Shown one piece after another: positions 24,358 to 32,427 of a stretch of 41,852 nucleotides of DNA (its first letter is position 1; each line of letters starts with the position of its first letter). The notes beneath the pieces are model-generated. The model did no database searches. It was not told the origin of the DNA and saw only the letters and a list, made by a program, of their open reading frames with translations. A program made the position numbers and the translations under genes. The DNA is from an uncultured Spirochaetaceae bacterium (GTDB lineage Bacteria > Spirochaetota > Spirochaetia > Sphaerochaetales > Sphaerochaetaceae). The stretch is taken from NCBI GenBank assembly GCA_944392705.1, contig CALXXO010000004.1, positions 1-41,852 of the forward strand. Direction: 5' to 3'.

Positions 24358-25370
24358 TCTATACCTCCTCCTATGTTTCCAACGGAAGCCCCCTCAACAA
24401 GGGTACACTCCTGGATTACACGTTTTGACGGGACATCATTGCCCCGAATCAGATCGAAAAGAATTCCGGCTGCTTTCTTTCCGATTTCATAATCCCCCAT
24501 GTGGACATGGGTGAAATTGTTATTCCCGGTATAGGACCACTCCGGCGAACCAATGAGACTAACAGAAATATCCTCACCGATTTTCATTCCAAGATCGCGG
24601 AATACATTGACCCCGCCCTGGGCCTGGACATTGAAGCCAAATAAGACAGCTGTAGCTTCCGGATGCTCCTTGACAGCTTTCATCGTCACCTCATAGCACG
24701 CTTTGGGTGAGAATTCTGCATTATATGTAAAGACCTCGCAGTCCTTGCAGGCATCCCTGAAACCACGCTCTCTTTCCGAAAGCTCCGAGATACCGGAATC
24801 CCATCCAACGTAGATAAGGCTTCTGTGTCCATGTTTTCTGAGATTCTCCCCTCCCACATAACCGCAGCCATAGTTATCTGCAGAGACCCAGTAGTAATCA
24901 TTGAATCCTTCGAGAGGTCGGTCTACAACAACCATATTCAGACCTACATCGCGCACGATTCTTGTATTCTCTGATCCCTTAAGGCTTGGGGTGACTATAA
25001 GACCATCAACTCGCTGGGAAAGAAGGCGGTGTATGATACTCTTCTCCCTCTCTGGGTTGTCAAAGGTATCGCAGATAATCAGATCATAGCCGTAGCTTGC
25101 AAATACCTCTTCCGCTGCAACGCATATTCTCGTGAAGAATTGGTTTTCATACTGCGGTATGAGAATTCCAATCAATTTGCGATCCATTCCCTTCAGAGAG
25201 GATGCACCATTGCATTTGATATAATGCAGCTCCTCAGCTGCCGCCAGGACTTTAGCCCTCAATTCCTGGCTTATATACCTTCCCTTCCGATCATTAAGCA
25301 CATAGCTTACCGTTCCGACTGTTGTACCTGCTTTCTCTGCCACATCTCTGAGTGTCACAAACTTAGCCAT
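24354..25370 (-). CDS. LacI-family repressor heading the tct operon
   Basis: This is a 338-aa protein. A LacI helix-turn-helix and hinge (VTLRDVAEKAGTTVGTVSYV, residues 5-24, hinge to about 60) is followed by a periplasmic-binding-like effector domain (LIGILIPQYENQFF, then VDGLIVTPS). The start at 25370 is fixed by AGAGGAGG 8 nt upstream and by the helix-turn-helix beginning at residue 5; longer in-frame starts run through the operators and encode unrelated residues. It is the first gene of lacI-tctC-tctB-tctA-gfo-gfo-TIM. The three operator-like sites upstream show that it very probably represses its own operon. The inducer is likely the transported compound or an early metabolite. Confidence 0.93.
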   Translation of the reverse strand: MAKFVTLRDVAEKAGTTVGTVSYVLNDRKGRYISQELRAKVLAAAEELHYIKCNGASSLKGMDRKLIGILIPQYENQFFTRICVAAEEVFASYGYDLIICDTFDNPEREKSIIHRLLSQRVDGLIVTPSLKGSENTRIVRDVGLNMVVVDRPLEGFNDYYWVSADNYGCGYVGGENLRKHGHRSLIYVGWDSGISELSERERGFRDACKDCEVFTYNAEFSPKACYEVTMKAVKEHPEATAVLFGFNVQAQGGVNVFRDLGMKIGEDISVSLIGSPEWSYTGNNNFTHVHMGDYEIGKKAAGILFDLIRGNDVPSKRVIQECTLVEGASVGNIGGGIE

Positions 25371-25385
25371 CCAAGACCTCCTCTG

Positions 25386-25399
25386 TGCAAACGTTTGCA
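25386..25399. promoter_or_regulatory. LacI-type operator 1
   Basis: A perfect 14-bp palindrome, TGCAAACGTTTGCA, with the central CG usual for LacI-family operators. It lies 16 bp before the lacI start, downstream of the proposed promoter. Confidence 0.8.
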
Positions 25400-25423
25400 T
25401 ACGGCAAAGGAAAAGATTCGCGG

Positions 25424-25447
25424 ATATATGCAAACGTTTGCATATAT
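25424..25447. promoter_or_regulatory. LacI-type operator 2 (longest palindrome)
   Basis: A perfect 24-bp palindrome formed by the same 14-bp core (25429-25442) extended by ATATA on the left and TATAT on the right. Its centre is exactly 43 bp from operator 1. It overlaps the likely transcription start. Confidence 0.85.
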
Positions 25448-25476
25448 AGGATAGGAAATAATGGAGAAATATGCAA
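25448..25476 (-). promoter_or_regulatory. candidate lacI-tct promoter
   Basis: On the minus strand TTGCAT (25476-25471, part of operator 3) and TATCCT (25453-25448) are 17 nt apart. The promoter is thus held between operators 3 and 2, so repressor binding would block RNA polymerase directly. Confidence 0.5.
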
Positions 25477-25485
25477 ACGTTTATC
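25472..25485. promoter_or_regulatory. LacI-type operator 3 (half-degenerate)
   Basis: TGCAAACGTTTATC matches 11 of 14 bases of the core; the right arm is degraded in its last three bases. The centre is again exactly 43 bp from operator 2. Confidence 0.6.
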
Positions 25486-25618
25486 ATATATTGCGAACCG
25501 ATTATTCGATACCACAGCCATAATTCGATGGAACCACACGGAAATGCGTTTGTCAAATAAAATCGGAAAAATCAGTTTCATCAGCCAATATCGAAATAGA
25601 GAACACCTAAAAACCGCG

Positions 25619-25624
25619 TATAAT
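25619..25624 (+). promoter_or_regulatory. -10 element before the CGGC-domain gene
   Basis: A perfect TATAAT lies 24 nt before the ATG; no convincing -35 is visible at the usual distance. The rest of 25486-25618 shows nothing else I can name. Confidence 0.4.
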
Positions 25625-25648
25625 TTAAAACATAGGAGGGGTTCTATC

Positions 25649-25981
25649 ATGAAAGTCGGAATCATCAGATGTATGCAGACAGAGGATTATTGCCCGGGAA
25701 CAACTGATTTCAGGATGATTAAAGAGCACAAAGGTGTTTTCGAAGAGGTGAATGAGGATATAGAGCTTATCGGATTCTGCAACTGCGGTGGATGTCCTGG
25801 AAAAAAGGCTGTACTGCGTGCAAAGTCACTTGTCGCACGAGGAGCTGATACAATTGCATTCGCATCCTGCCTCCAGAAAGGAACTCCAATAGGTTATCCT
25901 TGTCCATTTTCCAGGAAAATGAAGGAAATCATAGAAAAGAATCTTGGCGACAAAGTACGATTATTGGATTACACACATTAA
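25649..25981 (+). CDS. CGGC-domain small cysteine-rich protein
   Basis: This is a 110-aa protein starting MKVGIIRCMQTEDYCPG. It carries FCNCGGCPGKK (the CGGC motif, about residues 48-58) and later cysteines in FASCLQKGTP and YPCPF. CGGC-domain proteins are small presumed metal-binding or redox proteins of unknown role, common in anaerobes and methanogens. AGGAGGGG and an ATG 14 nt on fix the start; longer in-frame starts would read through the LacI operators. It is divergent from lacI, so the same operators could affect it, though they lie more than 130 bp before its -10. The family call is good; the function is unknown. Confidence 0.85.
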   Translation: MKVGIIRCMQTEDYCPGTTDFRMIKEHKGVFEEVNEDIELIGFCNCGGCPGKKAVLRAKSLVARGADTIAFASCLQKGTPIGYPCPFSRKMKEIIEKNLGDKVRLLDYTH

Positions 25982-26021
25982 TACAAACCAAGCAAGAAAC
26001 TAGTTTCCTGAATCAATCATA

Positions 26022-26043
26022 ATGGGCTGCCGAAACAGCCCAT
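26022..26043. terminator. hairpin between convergent CGGC gene and Gfo/Idh relic
   Basis: ATGGGCTG-CCGAAA-CAGCCCAT is a perfect 8-bp stem with a 6-nt loop, lacking a strong T run on either side. It sits inside a wider inverted repeat (GCAAGAAAC at 25992-26000 with GTTTCTTGC at 26060-26068). It is probably a bidirectional terminator or message end. Confidence 0.5.
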
Positions 26044-26071
26044 GTGTAATAACTTGAAGGTTTCTTGCCAA

Positions 26072-26892
26072 TCAGCAATTCCACATCTCTTTCATGTCTA
26101 CGCGTCTATGCTCCAGCCGCGACTTTTCTGCAGCAAGGCTCATCAAGTGGCTTTCAACAGATTGCTTGACGGAAGTCCGGCCATCAAGATCTCCTCGCTC
26201 TGCCTGATCGATGAAACCCAATGTCAGCTGAACATCAGCACCTTCATGCCCATTCATGAGCCCATGATCATTTACTGTAACTATTCTTGTTTCCCCTGTA
26301 AGGAAATTATTGATGTATATACGGTTTTCTTTAGAATCTTCCCCGATTTTGCTCATATCGGCCTTTATATATCCTTTTGTACCCATAACTTCGATGGATC
26401 GGGACGTATCAGGTGTAAAAGCACACATCGTCAAAGTTGCAGTTGCCCCACCCTCAAATTCAAGGATAGTCACCTGATGGTCTACTACATTATTATCGCA
26501 ATGGAATACACATCTACCATAGGGACCTTCTTCAATAGCCTTGCGTCTACCCTCTAAGGACAAATCAGTACTGATTACCGAAACAGGCCAGCCTGTATTT
26601 TCCCCAAGATAGAAACGCTCTGCAGAGAACGGGCAAGTGTCCGAAGCAGGACAACCATCGGTACATCTGGATGGAGCGTCTTTCGGAGCATTTTCCTCAC
26701 GGAAATAGGACAGCATCCCCATGGAACTTACAGAAACACATGGGCGATTCACCAACCACCGGAGAATATCCATATCATGACAGCATTTCTGCAAAATCAT
26801 CGGGGAGGATTCATCGCTGTTTCTCCAATTTCCCCTTACAAAACTATGTGCCTGATGCCAGAATCCAACATTCTCAGCGTGTTTTATATTTC
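26072..26892 (-). pseudogene. 5'-deleted Gfo/Idh/MocA oxidoreductase relic
   Basis: The frame encodes the C-terminal two thirds of a Gfo/Idh/MocA dehydrogenase. Reading upstream of the first Met (26800), the frame still gives good family sequence, [20 protein letters not shown] then NWRNSDESSP, back to about 26890. This precedes MILQKCCHDMDILRWL (the catalytic-His region) and the Cys-rich loop CTDGCPASDTCP seen in one subgroup. Immediately before NIKHAENV the family similarity stops and the DNA becomes the start of an ABC ATPase gene. The roughly 130-residue NAD-binding domain, including the GxGxxG motif and the EKP lysine, is missing. It therefore cannot be an active dehydrogenase. Its remaining codons are undamaged, so the deletion is probably recent. 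Confidence 0.85.
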
Positions 26893-27009
26893 TGCCCCGT
26901 TTTCTCCTACCAACGCAAGTATTGACCCAGCTTCCAATGAAAGACTGACATTATCAAGAGCTTTTACGCCGGGGAAAGACTTGCTTATGTTTTTCATTTC
27001 CAAAAGCAT
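26884..27009 (-). pseudogene. N-terminal stub of a sugar ABC transporter ATPase (RbsA/MglA type)
   Basis: From ATG at 27009 (GGAG about 9 nt upstream) the minus strand encodes [20 protein letters not shown] followed by [19 protein letters not shown], the textbook start of RbsA/MglA/XylG-type ATPases. It breaks where GKST of Walker A should follow, and instead reads E-I-stop (stop 26884-26886). The next bases belong to the Gfo/Idh relic, so about 460 residues of the ATPase and any permease genes have been deleted together with the 5' end of the Gfo/Idh gene. It lies 62 nt after the binding-protein gene, the normal order of such operons. Confidence 0.85.
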
Positions 27010-27071
27010 AGAAAGAATCTCCTTTCTGGAGAGGAGATGAAAACAATCATCACCCCTCCAGGATTAGGGAA

Positions 27072-28045
27072 TCAAAGATTGTTTGCTTCCATATAAGCTC
27101 TATCAATCATCACCGGGGATGGGCCCTGTGTCCTTGGAACATCTGTCCGCCCCTCGATAAGTGCAATTGCTGCAGGAATTGCGAGATCTCCATATACCAG
27201 CTGCTGGAAGTCAACTGTTCCGACATAGCAGTTGCCCTCTTCTCTGAGAAGATCCAATGCACTATCCTCTCCTCCACACGAGTAGGAAATACAGTCAGCA
27301 ACTCTATTGCTTGCTTCGACTGCAGAGACAACACCTATAGCACAAGGATCATTGTGTGTTCCAAATATGATTTTATGAGCGTCTGGATGCGCTGTAAGGA
27401 AGTCTCTTGCAATCTGATTAGTCTTCTGCGTCTGGGCTTCGTTATCAAACCAGAATACCTGGTCATCAGAAACCTTTATGCCATTGTTCCTTAAGCCATC
27501 GAGACAGCCCTGCATACGGTCTCTTACCTGTTCTCCGCCATTCTGGAAGTATTCGAAGACGAGGTAATCAATGGTACCATCCCAGTTATCCTTAACATAT
27601 TGAGCAAGATACTCGCCTGCCACCAATCCTGCCTGGTACTGGTCTGTTCCTATTGTATATGAATATTCTGTATCGAAAGGTGAATCACAGACGATGAGAG
27701 GAATACCTGCTGTTTTACATTTCTGGACAGCCATAGGACCAACTTCGCCGAACCATGATATATCTATAATTGCATCTACCTGCTGCAGAATAAGTGAATC
27801 ATAATTCTGTGTCATTCTCTGAGGATCGGCATTGCAATCTGTATAGACTAGCTCAACATTTCCTGCCTTTTCTGCCGCAGCCCTCATACTCGAGAGATAT
27901 CTTTGGCTTGATTCGAAATTCTCAGCATAGCTGTTTATTCCGATTTTGTAGGTTTTCGAAGCACCATCGTCCAATACCACTTCATTCTGCCCACCCGCCA
28001 TCAAAGCACCTGTAAGTACAGTACAAATACTACAAATCTCTTCAT
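27072..28045 (-). pseudogene. sugar ABC transporter periplasmic binding protein, frameshifted in the signal peptide
   Basis: The mature part (about 308 aa from MAGGQNEVV) is an intact RbsB-type periplasmic binding protein with YKIGINSYAENFESSQRYL, VDAIIDISWFGEVGPMAV and GTHNDPCAIGVV. The proper start is at 28045: AAAAAGGAGTG followed by an ATG encoding MKRFVVFVL, a normal signal-peptide start. That frame then meets TGA at 28001-28003 after YLQVL. The other frame reads LTGALMAGGQNE, the usual end of such signal peptides. One base change in length near 28016-28022 explains both. Without the frameshift the protein would be exported; as it stands it is probably not made in a usable form. It could be rescued only by slippage or an internal TTG/ATG start without export. 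Confidence 0.75.
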
Positions 28046-28164
28046 GTTTTCACTCCTTTTTTTCTAGCATGAAAAGCCTTTTTTCAATTTCAGAGTAAAC
28101 CCGAATCAATTAGCTGCATTTGTCTGTTTGTACATTAATTTTATAATATATTCCTATGAAATTG

Positions 28165-29073
28165 CTATTTTCCTGTTGTCTGCATTGCTTTTATGGAAGT
28201 CAGATATTCACTGGGACTCAATCCGACAAAATGCTTAAAACGCCGTGAAAAATAGTGTACCGTTGTAAATCCCAACATCTCACTTACCTGGGTGATATTC
28301 ATTCCACCACTGCGGAGAAGCTCCTTTGCTTTATCCATTTTTATTGAGCCGAAATAAGATAAAGGACTTTTACCCGTTTCCTTGTGAAATATGTATTCAA
28401 GATAGGACTTGCTGATGTTGAAGCCTGTGCAGAGTTCATCAAGACTTACATTACCGAAAATATTGTTTCTGAAATACTCTATTACCTTATTTACGATATC
28501 ACTATGAAGATTCTCAACATTCACCTTCGTAATATGCAAAGGTTGGGAAATAGCATTGGTATTCAGCTTGCATTTCCGAATAAGGCCTATCAGGAAAATC
28601 TCTAGCAGATTTGCCACAATCTGCGTTCCGGAAAAGGGAGAATCGCTCTTCTTTTTGAGAAATATCCTGTTACCTTCCTTTACAATTGCCCATGTAAGCT
28701 CCGACTCGCTTATTATCCATGACAGGATTTTACGCTCTATATCATCCAGAGTCAGAACCTGTTCTGCCAATTCGTTCACCATCGGACTTTTTGTCGAAAA
28801 AGAGATAACCAAGACATTTGCAGGCTTGCTATCTGCAGCTGCGATTGTATGATACTCCATCGGCTTGTGGAAAGCTATCATGCCTTTGGAAAGGACAAAA
28901 TGCCTATCTCCGCCTGTGATGAGAAGCCGGCCATGGTCGCAGTATACGAGTTCCCAGAAATCATGGGCTTCACCTGGAAAATCAAAATCCTTATCGTATT
29001 CCATATAGAAACAGGTCGCTATTTTCATTACTTCAACATCGCGGCGCAGATTAATCAGCTTATATGTCCACAT
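28165..29073 (-). CDS. AraC-family regulator of the relic sugar-ABC locus
   Basis: This is a 302-aa protein. An N-terminal cupin-like ligand domain (about 1-110, with HDFWELVYCDHG and MIAFHKPMEYHTI) is followed by a C-terminal pair of AraC helix-turn-helices (about 200-295). The latter include SLDELCTGFNISKSYLEYIF and NITQVSEMLGFTTVHYFSRR, then SPSEY. GAGGGA lies before the ATG. It is full length and lies upstream of, and on the same strand as, the frameshifted binding protein, so it probably once activated that sugar operon. The 119-nt gap after it contains AT-rich promoter-like sequence but no clear boxes. Confidence 0.9.
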   Translation of the reverse strand: MWTYKLINLRRDVEVMKIATCFYMEYDKDFDFPGEAHDFWELVYCDHGRLLITGGDRHFVLSKGMIAFHKPMEYHTIAAADSKPANVLVISFSTKSPMVNELAEQVLTLDDIERKILSWIISESELTWAIVKEGNRIFLKKKSDSPFSGTQIVANLLEIFLIGLIRKCKLNTNAISQPLHITKVNVENLHSDIVNKVIEYFRNNIFGNVSLDELCTGFNISKSYLEYIFHKETGKSPLSYFGSIKMDKAKELLRSGGMNITQVSEMLGFTTVHYFSRRFKHFVGLSPSEYLTSIKAMQTTGK

Positions 29074-29188
29074 TTGCTTCCCTCTTCGTTGATGTGGAAT
29101 ATTCTAAATTCAGGGAGAAACAATTAGCAAGAAAACTAAGATTTTATCCAGCGAAGAAGGCTGATTCATGCATCTCTTCTATTTTCCG

Positions 29189-30754
29189 CTATTTTCTGGA
29201 GTTCAGCTTCCGCATATAGTCAGTAGGAGGAATCCCCTCTACTTTCCTGAATACTTTGGAGAAGTAATAGATATTGCTGAATCCGAGGGACAGGGCCATA
29301 TCAGCCACACTATCGTCGCCGTTCATCATCATCTCCTTGGCCTTCTCCACTTTGTTCTTATTGATGTAATCCACAAGGCTCACGCCCATTATCCTGTTGA
29401 AGCTCTTGGACATATAACCAGGAGAGACATTGGCATATGCAGCAACATCTGAGAGAGTTATCTTCTCCGTGATATGGTCAAGAATATATTCCCGGGCCCT
29501 GTCTGCAACGTTGCCAAGAGAACCGGATGTGCTTCCTATGAGCTCCAGCACCGATATTTCCGTATCCTCCACAATCGATAGCCCCTCGCTGCGTTTTGAG
29601 ATGAAATCCGATAGGGAGAATATATCCTCAAGCCCCGATGAAGGGGAAAGTCCAAGAGATGAGAGCCCACTGGAAACAGCCGACTTCAGCGCGGAAAGAG
29701 CGAACTCAAGCTGGCTTATGCTGTGGTCTATATCCCTTACAGCTGCGATTATCTGATTGAATGCAGCACGGCAGGCAATACTGTCTTTTTCTATTATTGC
29801 AGACTCAAGACGTGGAAATACTGCTTCGATATCAAGGGAAGCTGGAGAGAGATCGGACTCACTCTTATCAAGATAATAAGCCATGAGCTTACGCTCCATC
29901 GAAGCTCTGGCATCTCTGAGACTATCTTTATCGGAATAAATATCTGTCGATAGCACATTGACCGCAAGCCCTGTCACCATCTCGGAAGCTTTAGTGACTT
30001 TGTCCGCAAAACGGGAGACAACAGCCTGCCAGGTCTCCTTCTTGATTCCTGGAATGAAGAAGATGAAAGTACTGAGTTTACCTGCAGGGGGTGCGACAGA
30101 GAAGAATGAAGGAAAAATTGATGGAAGGATATTTGAAATAACGTCGTATTCCCACGAATTGAGCGTACAATAACCCGATGCTTCCCACTCCTTCTCCAGG
30201 CTTGCTGCAGGGAACTGAAAGACAACTGACACGAATGCGAACGATGAGAGCACGCCATGCCGGGACAGAATCGCCCTTGTCTCCGCCGGAATGTCTCGAA
30301 GCAGGAACAGGCTGGAGACAATTGACTCAAGACTCTCCTCCCCCTCCCCGTTTCTCGCCTGGGAGAAATGAGAACGCCGGTCTCTCTCTTTTTTTGCCTT
30401 ATCCAGAGCCGTGATAAGCTCCTTGCTTCCAAGTTCAGTTTTCAGGAGGTACTCTGCGACACCATATCCAACAGCTTCCTTCGCAAGTGAGAACTCCGCA
30501 AGGCTCGTAAGGATGATGAAGACTATATCCGGATACACAGCTGTGCACTTCTCAACCAGAGCAAGGCCATCCATGACGGGCATCCTTATATCCGTGATTA
30601 CAATATCGGGATGTTCAGATTCAATTAGGGAAAAAGCTTCAGCACCATTTCTGGCTACACCGATTATCTCGGCATCCTCTTTTTCCCAGTCTATAAGGTG
30701 CCTGATTCCCGAAAGGATTATAGGTTCATCATCAACAACGATTATTCTGTACAT
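29189..30754 (-). CDS. YesN-like response regulator (REC + AraC helix-turn-helix)
   Basis: This is a 521-aa protein. A CheY-like receiver domain occupies residues 1-120, with acidic pocket DD at 8-9, phospho-acceptor Asp55 in VITDIRMPVMDG, and the conserved Lys in LLKTE near 105. A long variable middle (about 125-410) follows, then an AraC-type DNA-binding domain (about 420-515; ITLSDVAAYANVSPGYMSKS, SVADMALSLGFSNIYYFSKV). This is the layout of YesN regulators, which pair with YesM kinases to control carbohydrate transporters. It overlaps the kinase gene by 13 nt. The likely target is the divergent binding-protein/permease/GH88 operon. Confidence 0.93.
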   Translation of the reverse strand: MYRIIVVDDEPIILSGIRHLIDWEKEDAEIIGVARNGAEAFSLIESEHPDIVITDIRMPVMDGLALVEKCTAVYPDIVFIILTSLAEFSLAKEAVGYGVAEYLLKTELGSKELITALDKAKKERDRRSHFSQARNGEGEESLESIVSSLFLLRDIPAETRAILSRHGVLSSFAFVSVVFQFPAASLEKEWEASGYCTLNSWEYDVISNILPSIFPSFFSVAPPAGKLSTFIFFIPGIKKETWQAVVSRFADKVTKASEMVTGLAVNVLSTDIYSDKDSLRDARASMERKLMAYYLDKSESDLSPASLDIEAVFPRLESAIIEKDSIACRAAFNQIIAAVRDIDHSISQLEFALSALKSAVSSGLSSLGLSPSSGLEDIFSLSDFISKRSEGLSIVEDTEISVLELIGSTSGSLGNVADRAREYILDHITEKITLSDVAAYANVSPGYMSKSFNRIMGVSLVDYINKNKVEKAKEMMMNGDDSVADMALSLGFSNIYYFSKVFRKVEGIPPTDYMRKLNSRK

Positions 30755-32427
30755 CGCTCCGCCCTTACCCTTACTATCGCCTTTGTATACACTCCCCTCT
30801 CCGATTCGAAGGAAAGTCCATATCCACGCCCATATACCAGCCGTATCCTGTCATTTATATTCCTGACCCCAACACCAGTCATATCCGTCTTGGAATGCTT
30901 CTTCTGCTCGAAGATGTGACTGATTTCCTCCTCGCTCATCCCCACTCCATCATCTTCCACTGTTACTACAAGATCATTCCCATCCTTTGCAGCGGAGACT
31001 GTAATCGTCCCGCACTTTCCAGAAGGTTCTATACCGTGGAAGATGGCGTTCTCAACGAGCGGCTGAAGCGTGAATTTCTGGATTTTCATATCCATCAGGT
31101 CCTCTGGCACATCATAGACAAGCTCATACATCCCCATATACCTTACCTGCTGGATATCATCGTAATCGGAGAGCAATCCGAGCTCTGCCGAAAGCGGAAT
31201 CTGATCGCCTAGGCCTTTTGCCATATTCCTAAGAAGAGTTGAAAGACCTCGAGCCATACGGGCAACTCCATCGTTTTTCTGTATATCAGCGAGGTAGTAG
31301 ATCGACTCGAGCGTATTGTAAAGGAAGTGCGGATTGACCTGCATCTGAAGCATATCGATTTCCATATGCTTCTTTTCCTCAAATAGAGCTTCATTTCGCT
31401 TCAGAAGCTCCGATATGGAAATGCTCATAGCATTCACGGTGTGCCCTATTGCAGCAATCTCGGCATCGCCTTTTTCTATATCTGGGTCGACATAGCCGTA
31501 ATTTCTGGTGGCAGTGAGGTAGCGTATATGCTTCTCAAGCTTATATGTCGTGCGCGTAAGGTATCTCGAAAGGATTGCAGATATAATCACGAAAAGCACT
31601 GTCGACAATGCAAGGACTCCAAGAAATACCGCAAGACCATACGACGATGCAAGGCGAAGCGGGGAACGGTCGAAGAACTGCACTACCGTCGTATCTGGAA
31701 TGGAGAGATCGTACTTTTCCATATTCCATTTGTCATCGTCTGAAAATGATGCGGGGATTTCCTCTGGATAGGAAAGCGAAGAAGAAACTATATATATATT
31801 TCCATTTGAATTATCGAAAAGGGGCGAGAAGACTTCGGACGACACTTCCGCGTAGACGTACCCATTGCCATTCAGCACCCTTCCGTATGCAGCAACAGAT
31901 GTTCTCTCAGGAGAATTTATCGTCTCTGTAAGGAAAAGCCTTACTATTGAGCCTGTCGGGAACGATAGAGACCTGAACTCATCTGTCGACACTATCTCGC
32001 TTATGTCATGAAGGTTCCCGCTCCGATTGTTTATGCACTCAAAGTAAAAACCCGTGTCGGGAGAGAATATTACGATTTTGTTCAATTCGCTCCATACCTG
32101 GGATGCAGACATATGCACAGAGACATTGCCCTGCGCTTCCAAAACCGCCATCATCGCGCCAGGCTCCGAAAGATTGCTGTATGATAAAGCTTCCTGCACA
32201 CTATCCTCTCCGCAGATCCAGGCAACGGCTTCCACAAGGGAGCTCAGGGAACTGTTGACATTCTCCACAGCCCCGAGAGCTCTAGACCTCTCCGTTTCCC
32301 TGGATTCCAGGTAAACAAGCCTGTTCATATGAGAAAACAGCAGGAAAAAAGCAGGTATGCAGACAAGTACGAAACAGGTAATAACAGAGAGTAGGATTTT
32401 TGCCTTCAATGTCCACCTGCGCGCCAT
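30742..32427 (-). CDS. YesM-like sensor histidine kinase
   Basis: This 561-aa inner-membrane sensor has transmembrane helices at about 11-33 and 262-286 that bracket a roughly 230-residue extracytoplasmic domain. A HAMP-like linker (about 287-340) and a His_kinase (LytS/YesM-type) core follow. The phospho-acceptor is His367 in QMQVNPHFLYNTLE, the N box is LQPLVENAIFHG (Asn460), and the G box is VEDDGVGMS (about 490). Such sensors detect sugars directly or through binding proteins. No clear ribosome site precedes the ATG. It is divergent from the binding protein at 32725, making a local sensory circuit likely. Confidence 0.93.
   Translation of the reverse strand: MARRWTLKAKILLSVITCFVLVCIPAFFLLFSHMNRLVYLESRETERSRALGAVENVNSSLSSLVEAVAWICGEDSVQEALSYSNLSEPGAMMAVLEAQGNVSVHMSASQVWSELNKIVIFSPDTGFYFECINNRSGNLHDISEIVSTDEFRSLSFPTGSIVRLFLTETINSPERTSVAAYGRVLNGNGYVYAEVSSEVFSPLFDNSNGNIYIVSSSLSYPEEIPASFSDDDKWNMEKYDLSIPDTTVVQFFDRSPLRLASSYGLAVFLGVLALSTVLFVIISAILSRYLTRTTYKLEKHIRYLTATRNYGYVDPDIEKGDAEIAAIGHTVNAMSISISELLKRNEALFEEKKHMEIDMLQMQVNPHFLYNTLESIYYLADIQKNDGVARMARGLSTLLRNMAKGLGDQIPLSAELGLLSDYDDIQQVRYMGMYELVYDVPEDLMDMKIQKFTLQPLVENAIFHGIEPSGKCGTITVSAAKDGNDLVVTVEDDGVGMSEEEISHIFEQKKHSKTDMTGVGVRNINDRIRLVYGRGYGLSFESERGVYTKAIVRVRAERCTE

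Noticed and set aside
25386-25485. CRISPR-like repeat array (three similar units at even spacing)
   Set aside because: Units are 14-bp palindromes with LacI central CG, only three in number, upstream of a lacI gene; no cas genes.
25371-25556. 62-residue N-terminal extension of the LacI protein
   Set aside because: LacI helix-turn-helix domains begin within a few residues of the start; AGAGGAGG before 25370 decides it and the extension overlaps operators.
25385-25648. N-terminal extension of the CGGC protein through the operators
   Set aside because: The frame is open but the DNA is filled with palindromic operators, and the strong ribosome site plus family start lie at 25649.
26671-27040. 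Plus-strand open frames over the ATPase stub
   Set aside because: The minus strand gives clear ABC ATPase and Gfo/Idh sequence; the plus frames have no family features.
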